The notes beneath the pieces were generated by a model. That model searched no databases and was not told where the DNA came from. It saw only the letters and a program-made list of their open reading frames with translations. Shown one piece after another: positions 1 through 11,487 of a stretch of DNA of 20,327 bases. Position 1 is the first letter of the stretch; the number at the start of each line of letters is the position of its first letter. This DNA comes from an uncultured Steroidobacter sp. (lineage in GTDB: Bacteria > Pseudomonadota > Gammaproteobacteria > Steroidobacterales > Steroidobacteraceae): positions 1 through 20,327 of the forward strand of contig CAMLEO010000107.1 of assembly GCA_946478975.1 (NCBI GenBank), read 5' to 3'. The position numbers and the translations under genes are program-made.

Positions 1-1
1 C

Positions 2-34
2 GTCGGTCGATGAGACCGGCGCCGCCTTTTTTTT
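2..34 (+). terminator. possible terminator of an upstream gene
   Basis: A seven-pair stem (GTCGGTC with GACCGGC, one G-T wobble) closes a GATGA loop at bases 2-20. It is followed after six bases (GCCGCC) by eight T at 27-34. The gap between stem and T run is longer than in a textbook intrinsic terminator. It could end a plus-strand gene lying left of the window, but that gene cannot be seen. Confidence 0.35.
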
Positions 35-52
35 GCGCTACCATTCGCCGCG

Positions 53-1441
53 ATGGCAGACACAACAACCACTTCCTCCCTTCCCCGCGTCTCGTTTTTG
101 GAAGCCCTGCGCGTGTGGGCGAAGATCGGCTTGTTGAGCTTCGGCGGGCCCGCCGGACAAATCGCCCTCATGCACCGCGAACTGGTCGAACGACGCCGCT
201 GGATCAGCGAGTCGCGCTATCTGCACGCACTCAATTACTGCATGCTGCTGCCCGGGCCGGAAGCGACCCAGCTCGCGACTTACATCGGCTGGCTGCTACA
301 TCGTAAGTGGGGCGGCATCGTCGCCGGCGCACTGTTTGTGTTGCCCGGCATCGTGGCGATGCTGCTGCTCAGTTGGTTATATGTTCGTTACACCCACGTT
401 ACCGCCGTCACCGCATTGTTCTTCGGCTTGAAAGCCGCGGTGCTGGCAATTGTCGTCGAAGCCGTGCTGCGGATCGGGCGACGCGCGCTCAAGAACGCCT
501 TCATGGTTGGCCTCGGGGCGGCGGCGTTCATTGCAATTTATCTGTTCAAAGTGCCCTTTCCCTGGATCGTGATTGGCGCCGCGCTGATCGGAGCGGCGGC
601 TCAGCGCATGCGTCCCGCAATGTTTCCTGCCAACGAGGTTGCGGACGCGCACACTGAACGTGAGTTCATCGTCGATGGAATGTACGCGAATGGTGAGCTC
701 GATCACGCTCGCCCCAACGCCGCCCGCACTCTGAGAACAACGCTCGTGTGCCTCGGACTGTGGTTTGCTCCGGTGGCCGTCGTTGCGGCGTGGCTCGGTG
801 CGGATCATGTGATCACGCGTGAAGGCGTGATCTTCAGCCAGACGGCAGTTGTGACATTCGGCGGCGCTTACGCCGTGCTTGCATACATCGCGCAACGAGC
901 CGTCGAAGATTTCCATTGGCTCAAACCGGGCGAGATGATCGATGGCCTGGCGCTTGCCGAAACCACGCCGGGGCCGCTCATCATGGTGCTGCAGTTCGTC
1001 GGCTTCCTCGCCGCACATCGATACGCGGGGCCGCTCGATCCGTGGCTCGCCGCTGTATTGGGCGCTCTCATGACCACGTGGGTCACATTTCTGCCGAGCT
1101 TCCTGTTTATTTTCGTTGGCGCGCCCTATGTTGAATCGCTGCGCCGGCAACGCGCGTTGAATGCAGCGCTGTCGTGCGTGACGGCAGCAGTCGTCGGCGT
1201 GATCTTGAATTTATCTGTCTGGTTCGCGCTACACACAATATTCCGACACACCGACACCATGTCGGTCGGTCCTTTGCAACTCGACGTTCCGGTGTGGGCA
1301 TCGCTCGAACCCGGAGCATTGTTACTTGGCACGGCTGCACTGATTGCAACCGTAAAATTTAGAATCGGCATGGGGTGGACCCTGATCGGGACCGCAATCG
1401 TAGGCGCGGCTTACTGGCTGCTTCGCTATGGTGCCGGCTGA
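53..1441 (+). CDS. chrA: chromate transporter, CHR family, two-domain type
   Basis: This 462-residue, very hydrophobic protein is an inner-membrane chromate ion transporter of the CHR family; characterised members export chromate and give resistance. Two homologous halves are visible. The first carries FGGPAGQIALMHRELVER at residues 30-47 and LPGPEATQLATYIG at 66-79. The second carries FGGAYAVL at about 269-276 and ETTPGPLIMVLQFVGF at 303-318. A hydrophilic linker lies near residues 185-225. The length is somewhat above the usual ~400 of long-chain members. An in-frame TGA at 11-13 and no other start codon before base 53 fix the ATG, although no good Shine-Dalgarno site precedes it. The next gene begins 22 bases after the stop. 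Chromate as the substrate is inferred from the family; some CHR proteins have not been shown to export it. Confidence 0.93.
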   Translation: MADTTTTSSLPRVSFLEALRVWAKIGLLSFGGPAGQIALMHRELVERRRWISESRYLHALNYCMLLPGPEATQLATYIGWLLHRKWGGIVAGALFVLPGIVAMLLLSWLYVRYTHVTAVTALFFGLKAAVLAIVVEAVLRIGRRALKNAFMVGLGAAAFIAIYLFKVPFPWIVIGAALIGAAAQRMRPAMFPANEVADAHTEREFIVDGMYANGELDHARPNAARTLRTTLVCLGLWFAPVAVVAAWLGADHVITREGVIFSQTAVVTFGGAYAVLAYIAQRAVEDFHWLKPGEMIDGLALAETTPGPLIMVLQFVGFLAAHRYAGPLDPWLAAVLGALMTTWVTFLPSFLFIFVGAPYVESLRRQRALNAALSCVTAAVVGVILNLSVWFALHTIFRHTDTMSVGPLQLDVPVWASLEPGALLLGTAALIATVKFRIGMGWTLIGTAIVGAAYWLLRYGAG

Positions 1442-1447
1442 GTCGTG

Positions 1448-1453
1448 TATACT
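1448..1453 (+). promoter_or_regulatory. possible -10 element of a leaderless transcript
   Basis: TATACT, five of six matches to the sigma-70 -10 consensus, sits 10 bases before the ATG at 1464. Transcription from it would begin at or just before the start codon, giving a leaderless or near-leaderless mRNA, and no Shine-Dalgarno sequence is visible there. No clear -35 lies 16-18 bases upstream. This is a suggestion, not a firm promoter call. Confidence 0.3.
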
Positions 1454-1463
1454 CCGCCGACCT

Positions 1464-1850
1464 ATGTGGCGTCGCCCGCGCTTTAACCCCCTGCTTCTCT
1501 GGACCGTCGTGCTCGCGGTCCTGGCGGTGCGCCTGGCCGACACACATCTGCACCTGTGTTTCGATGGGCAGGAAGCCCCCGCCAGCGTGCACCTCGCCGA
1601 CGCCTCCGTTCATCATGATGGCGATCATGACCAAGGCCAGGCGCATGCCGACCAGGATGTCGATCCGTTCGTCGGCACGTTGGTAAAGAGCGACGACTCG
1701 CAGCCTTTGCTGGCATTTATCGTCGGCACGCTGCTGACGATCGACCTGCTCCCGCCCGATCACGCCGTTCCGGCGTTCTCTCTCGACACACCGCTCGCAA
1801 CGGATCCGCCGTTCCATCTACGTCCGCCGCTGCGCGGACCTCCTGCTTAA
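1464..1850 (+). CDS. small His/Asp-rich exported or membrane-anchored protein, unknown family
   Basis: I do not recognise a family. From the ATG at 1464 the protein is 128 residues; an alternative start at 1428 would overlap the end of chrA by 14 bases and add 12 residues that do not look like a signal. The chosen start gives a basic N-terminus (MWRRPRF) and then a hydrophobic stretch LLLWTVVLAVLAVRLA, typical of an uncleaved signal anchor or signal peptide. Next comes HLHLCFDGQ and an acidic, histidine-rich segment with SVHHDGDHDQGQAHADQD, a plausible metal-binding stretch. A second moderately hydrophobic stretch (LLAFIVGTLLTIDLL) precedes a Pro-rich tail. Its place between chrA and czcC suggests a periplasmic metal-binding accessory, but that is inferred from context. 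Confidence 0.65.
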   Translation: MWRRPRFNPLLLWTVVLAVLAVRLADTHLHLCFDGQEAPASVHLADASVHHDGDHDQGQAHADQDVDPFVGTLVKSDDSQPLLAFIVGTLLTIDLLPPDHAVPAFSLDTPLATDPPFHLRPPLRGPPA

Positions 1851-1922
1851 ACCTCCCGCAGAAAACATTCTCGTAGCCATTCACATGGCGTATCGGCTGC
1901 GCAATCGCATGCGCTCAGCCGC

Positions 1923-1927
1923 GGAGG
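1923..1927 (+). promoter_or_regulatory. ribosome binding site of czcC
   Basis: GGAGG lies six bases before the ATG at 1934 and supports that start. The 83-base gap after the preceding gene shows no strong terminator or promoter. Confidence 0.75.
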
Positions 1928-1933
1928 CTTTGT

Positions 1934-3219
1934 ATGAAAATTCGATCGTGCGCCTGTCGTGCGCGCGTTCTGCTGCTTGTCGTGTTGATGAGCACGGCCA
2001 CAAGTGCAGCGAACGCGGCGGATCAGCGCGAGTCTTTGACGCTCGCCAGAGCGATAGAACTTGCTAACACTCGCAGTCCATCGGTCGCCGCGTTCGGTGC
2101 CGAGACCGAAGCTGCGACCCATCGCAGCGAGGCAGAGGCACTGCCTCCCAACCTGGTGCTCGAAAGCGAATTCGAAAACTTCGCTGGCAGTGGTCAAACC
2201 TCGGGCACCCAGGCGCTCGAATCCACAGTGCGCGTCACCAAGGTGTTCGAGCTAGGTGATAAAGCAGCGCTGCGTCGAAACGTCGGTTCAGCCGAACTCG
2301 AACGTTTAGCGGCCGATCAACACACTCGCCAACTCGACTTCGCGGCCGAAGTCGCGCGACGGTTCGTTCATGTACTGTCGGATCAAGCAATGCTCACGAC
2401 GGCCGAGCGAGCGACTGCTCTTGCGAAGCAGGCCCGGGATGCAGCTCAGCAGCGAGTGACCATCGGCGCCTCCTCGCCTGCCGCTGTAGGCCGCGCTGAA
2501 ATTGCGCTCGCACGCGCCGAGATCGAGCAGGAACACGCCGAACATGAGCTCGCGTCATCGCGAGTCAAACTGGCCGTGCTGTGGGGCGAGCAAACACCTT
2601 CGTTCGGCAAGGTCGAAGGCAACTTGTTTGAGCTGGGCCCGCAACGAGCTTTCGAGAGCTATCGAGCGCGCCTCGACGCCAGCCCTGACCTCGCCCGATT
2701 CTCATCACAGCTGCAGATGGAAGACGCGCGAGTGCGGCTCGCTCAGACGCAGCGCAAACCCGATGTGTCTGTGTCGGCCGGTGTGCGTCGGTTGGAAACA
2801 TTCGACGAGCAGGCCCTGGTCGCGGGATTCTCGATTCCATTGGGCACGCGCCGTCGTGCGGATCATCAGGAACGAGCTGCCCGAGCCAGTCGTACGGCGA
2901 TTGAATCCGAACGCGAAGCTCGCCGCCTGGAGCTGCATGCAACGTTGTTCGATTTGTATCAAGAGCTCCTGCACGCGCGCACTGAAACGCAGTCGTTGCA
3001 CGAAAGAGTTCGTCCGCAGGCCGAAGCGATGATGAAGACCACGGCCGATGGCTATCAGGCCGGCCGTTTCTCATTGCTGGAACTGGCCGACGCGCAGATT
3101 CAACTGATCGAGCTGGAACGCGAGTCCATCCGCGCCGCCGCTCAATTTCACACCCTGATGATCGACATCAAACGGATGACGGGTGAACCCATCACCGCCA
3201 GCGAGACGTGGAGCACGCC

Positions 3220-3223
<4 letters not shown>
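1934..3223 (+). CDS. czcC: outer-membrane channel of a heavy-metal efflux pump (TolC/CzcC family)
   Basis: At 429 residues this is the outer-membrane factor of a CzcCBA-type pump, forming the channel that releases cations outside the cell. A signal peptide is clear (basic start, then RVLLLVVLMSTATSAANA) with cleavage predicted near residues 28-29. The mature protein has the two-fold repeat of TolC-like proteins: long Ala/Glu/Arg-rich helices (about residues 95-200 and 300-420) and CzcC-like ESEFENF with TKVFELGDK near residues 75-110. The late segment GYQAGRFSLLELADAQIQLIELE is typical of the family. Its TGA overlaps the ATG of czcB in the sequence ATGA, so the two are probably translationally coupled. 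Confidence 0.92.
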
Positions 3224-7640
<4,417 letters not shown>

Positions 7641-7641
7641 G

Positions 7642-7680
7642 AAATAAAAAAGCCGCTCGCGGAGTGACCCGCGAGCGGCT
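7642..7680 (-). terminator. intrinsic terminator of the first TonB-dependent receptor
   Basis: Bases 7651-7680 form a perfect 12-bp stem (AGCCGCTCGCGG with CCGCGAGCGGCT) around a six-base loop. On the minus strand the stem is followed by a T-rich run (TTTTTATTT, the complement of 7642-7650). It lies 23 bases past the stop of the minus-strand receptor gene and between convergent genes. The plus-strand side lacks a T run, so it should end czcA transcripts less well. Confidence 0.88.
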
Positions 7681-7702
7681 GACTGCTGACAGTCCTTACC
7701 TG

Positions 7703-10700
7703 TTAGTCGAAACGGCCGCGCAAGCCGACCATCACCACGCGTCCAGACTCGAAGTAGCTGTAAGTCGCATTCGAGAACTGCTGGTACGAGCGCCGCGCGT
7801 CGTCGCCGATGTTGATCACATCGATCGTGAGCTCGGGAACGATTTCCGGCGCACCGAACAGCTCCGAGAAGTTGAAGCTGGACGAGAAGTCGTACTGCGT
7901 GAAGTCGTCGGCAAACAACTCGGCACCGATCACACCGGACTGGTTGCTGTTCGGACCGCTGGCCTGCGAACCCTGGCTGTGAGTCACCGACACGCGCGCA
8001 CTGATGCCGTGCTTGTCGTAGTACAGGGTCGCGTTGTAGCTCTCCGGCGGCACGCCGATGGCAATCGCCGGCGCTGCACCCTGACCCTTCTGGTCGATGA
8101 TGGTGTAGTTGGCCGTGAAACCGAAGCCCTCGACGCCGATGCGATCCAGCACGAAGTCCAGCGGCTGCACCCAGTTGAACTCCAGGCCGTTGATGGTCAG
8201 CCGGCCGCTCGCATTCACGAGCTGGCGCAGCTGCACCGTCGCCGCATTCGGGCCGCCACGGGCGGTGATGCTGGCCTGCTGGTTCGCGTTGAGCGAGTCG
8301 TACGTGATGCCGTACTGAGTCAGCGACGAGAACGGCACGGTCTGAGTCAACGTCTGCGTGAAGCCTTCGATGCCCTTGCGGAACGCGGCGACACCGAAGT
8401 AGCCCTCATTGCCCGTGTAGTACTCGATGCCCAGGTCGATGTTGTCCGAGAGATATGGATCGAGCTCGGGATTGCCCAGGTTCACCTGCGTGACGTCATT
8501 GTTTGGAATCGACACGCCGCCCAGCATGTCGCTGGGGTTGGGCCGGGTCATGGTCTTGGACAGGCCGGCGCGCACGATCGCGTGATCATTCAAATTCCAC
8601 GAAACGTTTGCGGACGGCAGCCAGTTCTCGTAGGTCGAGTTCGCATCGCTGATCGACACCAGGTCCGGCAGACGCTGACCATCGGGCCGCGTGACGTTGG
8701 CGGTGGTGACGCGCGAAGTGATCTGCTGCTCGGTCTTCACCCAGCGCACGCCAACGTTGTAACGCAGGCGCTCTTCGCCGATGTCGAGATCGCCGTTCAC
8801 CTGCGTGAACAACGCCGAAACATCTTCGTCGATCGAACCCCACTGCGCCGTCGACGGCGTTGCGCCCGCCTCCGGAGCCGCATTCAACACCGCGTCGTAG
8901 TTCGACGCGCGACGCAGCTGATCCCAGTTCACAGTTGCCACACCATGACCGGTGGAGCGCAGGTAGCCCGGCACCGCACCGTTGGTGATCAACGAACCGC
9001 CGTACGGACCGGCATACGCAGGATAATTCGCCGAGCCCGGAACGATCTGCCCAGCCGTGTCGCCGCGGCAGGCAGGTTGTGAGTTCGGAGGCAATTGGAA
9101 ATTCACCGGGCTGCCGCCGCACACCTGCGCCTGCCACTGAGCATCGGCACCGCGCGGACGAATGTCACGAGACACCTGGTCGTAGGCGCCGCCGCCGCTC
9201 ACGCTGAAAGCACTGTCGCCCCACGTCAGCGCGAACCGGCCGCCGGTCGTTTCGGTCTCGCGATCTTCGATCGACAGGTTCACACGACCCACGTCCTGAC
9301 CGCCGCGATCTTCCACCAGCCACTGCCAGCTGTTCGGATTGTTCAGATCGACGCTCGACGTGATGGTCGGCTTGTCGCCGCCGGTGTTGTTGTAGTTGAC
9401 GGTGGTCGTATCAGAGATGAGCAGCACCGTGGACGCTTCGCGATGGAACTCGCTCTTGGTGTAGTTGCCCTGCACGTCCAGGCTCAGCTTGTCGGTGATC
9501 TGCCAGTTCATGCCCGGGTTGGTGCCCCAGAACTTGGACTCTTCCTCGTAGGGCCGGAATTCCATCATGAACTGCGCGTTCGGAAACACGCCCGAGGTCG
9601 CGACACAGCCATTGGTGCAGTCGGTGCGATCGACCTGCAACTGCGTCGGAATCACGCGACCACCCTGGCTGCCGGCGCGCACCGCCCAGGCAGTGGCCTG
9701 GCGAGTGAAATCGCTCTGCTGCTTGCCGTACATCGAATCCAGGAAGAAGTGCATGGTGTCGGTGGGGCGGAATTCCATGCTCACGACCGCGTTGTAACGA
9801 TCGCGATCGCCGTCTTCGAACATCGTGCGGCCGAGGCGCGGGATCACCGCGTTGTCGATCTGCTGGATCGTGAGGCCGGGGTTGTGCGCCAACAGCCAGG
9901 CCTGGTCGATCGGTGCACCGGGCGTGAGACCGGCACCCGTCGTGGTGCCATTGTTCGGAACCGTTCCCGGGATGACGCCGGAGAGGTTGCCGCCGGTGGT
10001 GTTACAAGTGCCGGTACACTGCGTGGCCGACAGGCCGGGGCTCGACCAGCCGACCGATTCGAAACCTTCGGTCGCCACTTTGTTACGAACCGCGGTTACG
10101 CCGGCGAGCACGCCGAACGTGTCCCAGGTTTTGCTGCCGATCAACGCGGTACGAGCGCCGAGGTCATCGGCATTGTTGTTGTCGGTGCCCTGGATCGAAT
10201 AAGTGAGGTGCTGGCCTTCGTTGTCGAACGGCCGCGCCATGCGCATGTTGATGGTGCCGGCGGCGCCGCCTTCGACCATGCTCGCGCTCGGGGTCTTGAA
10301 CACTTCCAGCTTCGAGAACAGCTCGGGCGGGAACATATCGAGCGGCACTTCGCGGTTCGCGCCCGAGCCTTCCTGCGGGCCTTGCGCGACGGCGACCGGC
10401 GCGTTGTTCAACAACACGCGCGTGAAGTTTGTATTCAAGCCGCGAATTGCGACCGTGGTGCCTTCGCCGCTGATTTCACGGCTGATCTGGATGCCGGGAA
10501 TACGCTGAAAGGATTCAGCGATGTTGGTGTCCGGGAACTTGCCGATGTCTTCGGCGAACACCGCATCGACGAAGCCGACCGATTCCTTCTTGGCGTTGGT
10601 CGAGTTCTCGAGACTCTGGCGGAAGCCGGTGACCACGACTTCTTCCAACTCCTGCCGGTTCTGCGACTGTTGGCTCGCTTCCTGTGCCTGCGCGAGCGTG

Positions 10701-10759
10701 GCAGCTATGCACAACCCTAGAAAACTTGCTCTGCTGACTTTAGTGGGCCAGTTGTTCAC
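7703..10759 (-). CDS. TonB-dependent outer-membrane receptor (Xanthomonas/Caulobacter type), 1018 aa
   Basis: This receptor imports a bulky nutrient across the outer membrane using TonB energy. The signal peptide ends LCIAATLAQA, with cleavage likely after Ala25. A TonB-box-like LEEVVVTGFRQSL follows at 38-50, then the plug domain with DIGKFPDTNIAESFQRIPGI and VAIRGL. Its length and wording fit the large Xanthomonas/Caulobacter TonB-receptor family often tied to carbohydrate uptake. The C-terminus ends VGLRGRFD, so the usual terminal Phe is penultimate. Predicted surface loops carry close cysteine pairs (QCTGTC, DCTNGC). The start is a GTG at 10759 with a strong ribosome site; a nearer ATG at 10764 is out of frame and stops after two codons. 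Substrate is unknown. A 728-bp control region lies upstream and a terminator downstream, so it is probably its own transcript. Confidence 0.93.
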   Translation of the reverse strand: MNNWPTKVSRASFLGLCIAATLAQAQEASQQSQNRQELEEVVVTGFRQSLENSTNAKKESVGFVDAVFAEDIGKFPDTNIAESFQRIPGIQISREISGEGTTVAIRGLNTNFTRVLLNNAPVAVAQGPQEGSGANREVPLDMFPPELFSKLEVFKTPSASMVEGGAAGTINMRMARPFDNEGQHLTYSIQGTDNNNADDLGARTALIGSKTWDTFGVLAGVTAVRNKVATEGFESVGWSSPGLSATQCTGTCNTTGGNLSGVIPGTVPNNGTTTGAGLTPGAPIDQAWLLAHNPGLTIQQIDNAVIPRLGRTMFEDGDRDRYNAVVSMEFRPTDTMHFFLDSMYGKQQSDFTRQATAWAVRAGSQGGRVIPTQLQVDRTDCTNGCVATSGVFPNAQFMMEFRPYEEESKFWGTNPGMNWQITDKLSLDVQGNYTKSEFHREASTVLLISDTTTVNYNNTGGDKPTITSSVDLNNPNSWQWLVEDRGGQDVGRVNLSIEDRETETTGGRFALTWGDSAFSVSGGGAYDQVSRDIRPRGADAQWQAQVCGGSPVNFQLPPNSQPACRGDTAGQIVPGSANYPAYAGPYGGSLITNGAVPGYLRSTGHGVATVNWDQLRRASNYDAVLNAAPEAGATPSTAQWGSIDEDVSALFTQVNGDLDIGEERLRYNVGVRWVKTEQQITSRVTTANVTRPDGQRLPDLVSISDANSTYENWLPSANVSWNLNDHAIVRAGLSKTMTRPNPSDMLGGVSIPNNDVTQVNLGNPELDPYLSDNIDLGIEYYTGNEGYFGVAAFRKGIEGFTQTLTQTVPFSSLTQYGITYDSLNANQQASITARGGPNAATVQLRQLVNASGRLTINGLEFNWVQPLDFVLDRIGVEGFGFTANYTIIDQKGQGAAPAIAIGVPPESYNATLYYDKHGISARVSVTHSQGSQASGPNSNQSGVIGAELFADDFTQYDFSSSFNFSELFGAPEIVPELTIDVINIGDDARRSYQQFSNATYSYFESGRVVMVGLRGRFD

Positions 10760-10764
10760 GACAT

Positions 10765-10771
10765 CCCCTCC
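10765..10771 (-). promoter_or_regulatory. ribosome binding site that selects the GTG start of the receptor
   Basis: GGAGGGG lies directly against an out-of-frame ATG but five bases before the in-frame GTG at 10759. The spacing therefore favours GTG. The ATG would encode only Met-Ser before a TGA that overlaps the GTG. Confidence 0.7.
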
Positions 10772-11024
10772 GAGCGAACGATTGATGCAACAAGGACCGC
10801 GACCACCAGCCTCGAAGACGGTGTGCGGGTATACACGTGGTTAAAAGGAACCGCTGTTGTGGTGTGCCGGGCCGCCCGGTAGCGCCGAAATTCGCGAACG
10901 CCGTTGCGTGCACATCGCGTTGACCCCCGATAAAGCAACCCGTGACTACGCCCGGCCCTGCAGGGACGAGCTTTTTTCTTCGCTGACGTTCGGCGGATCA
11001 GCCCGGCGACTTCAGCTGGCGCGC

Positions 11025-11041
11025 ATGATAGCGCTCACAAT
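11025..11041 (-). promoter_or_regulatory. LacI-family operator-like site 1
   Basis: On the minus strand this reads ATTGTGAGCGCTATCAT, an imperfect palindrome centred on AGCGCT. The half ATTGTGAGC equals the half-site of the symmetric lac operator. It shares 14 of 17 bases, in the same orientation, with the site at 11361-11377. It lies about 265 bases before the start of the first receptor gene. LacI-family control of such receptors is known in related bacteria; the binding protein is not encoded in this window. Confidence 0.5.
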
Positions 11042-11163
11042 TTGCGAAGTGCAACAGGTGTTGTCAGCGCACCACGAACGCCGCCGAGGTGTGATGCGAT
11101 TCACACCCTCTGCGCAACGTCAAAACCACAACAGGCGTGCGCCCACGGCAATACGTGGTATCC

Positions 11164-11182
11164 GGAAAAGCTGCCCTTTTCC
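11164..11182. repeat. perfect inverted repeat, 7-bp arms
   Basis: GGAAAAG and CTTTTCC flank a five-base spacer (CTGCC). The hairpin is not followed by a T run on either strand, although AT-rich CTATAAAA lies just right of it. It may be a regulatory dyad or an RNA hairpin in a long leader; no function can be assigned. Confidence 0.4.
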
Positions 11183-11360
11183 CTATAAAACCCGGGGGAA
11201 GTCACGATGCGATGCTTGGCCGTGAACGCGGCGTGCGCCGGCCGTGCGGGTGTTGATTCGCGAGAATTGCCTGCCTGCTGTCAGCGGCTACGGACCGTTG
11301 CGCGCGGCTGAGTGCGCTTGTTCGTTGTTGTTGTCCGACCCACCGATATTCGGGAATCGG

Positions 11361-11377
11361 TTGACAGCGCTAACAAT
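11361..11377 (-). promoter_or_regulatory. LacI-family operator-like site 2
   Basis: On the minus strand this reads ATTGTTAGCGCTGTCAA, matching site 1 at 14 of 17 positions in the same orientation and centred on the same AGCGCT core. The spacing between the two is 336 bases, close to 32 turns of B-form DNA, so one regulator could bridge both by looping. It is about 600 bases upstream of the first receptor and just past the end of the second. Confidence 0.48.
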
Positions 11378-11414
11378 CTGGCGGGGTGCGCTGAGGGCTG
11401 CGAAGGAGCGCAGA

Positions 11415-11474
11415 CCTCATCGAGCTCGATCCAGGCAGTGGGGGTACACGTACGCTCGGACCGAGTCGATGAGG
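11415..11474. repeat. imperfect inverted repeat past the second receptor gene
   Basis: CCTCATCGAGCTCG (11415-11428) pairs with CGAGTCGATGAGG (11462-11474) apart from one bulged base, with a 33-base loop. It begins 13 bases past the stop of the minus-strand receptor gene. A small hairpin CTGCG-AAGGAG-CGCAG lies just beyond at 11398-11413. No T run follows, so it is not a standard intrinsic terminator, but it could protect the mRNA 3' end or slow transcription. Confidence 0.35.
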
Positions 11475-11487
11475 CCTGCGAAACAGA

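Larger units (their letters stand above)
10772..11487. other. long intergenic region between the two tandem receptors
   Basis: About 720 bases lie between the start of the first receptor and the stop of the second with no convincing gene; open frames here have neither good ribosome sites nor recognisable protein. The region holds several dyads. GTATAC at 10829-10834 abuts CACGTG at 10834-10839 and may include a minus-strand -10 (TATACC) without a clear -35. Two LacI-type operator-like sites and a GGAAAAG/CTTTTCC inverted repeat are listed separately. A T-rich run (six T then CTT) follows CCCTGCAGGG near 10960-10980 but is not a convincing terminator. The region most likely controls the first receptor gene. 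Confidence 0.6.

Noticed and set aside
3208..3219. An upstream GTG start for czcB
   Set aside because: The ATG at 3220 gives a textbook lipoprotein signal and an ATGA overlap with czcC; the four extra residues add nothing.
7664..10720. Long plus-strand open frames (7664-9082 and 9095-10720) opposite the first receptor
   Set aside because: Same low-complexity shadow composition, no recognisable family, and the first begins inside the terminator hairpin.
10857..11225. A 122-codon open frame in the gap between the receptors
   Set aside because: No ribosome site of quality, no family likeness, and it runs through the operator-like site and the inverted repeat; treated as chance.
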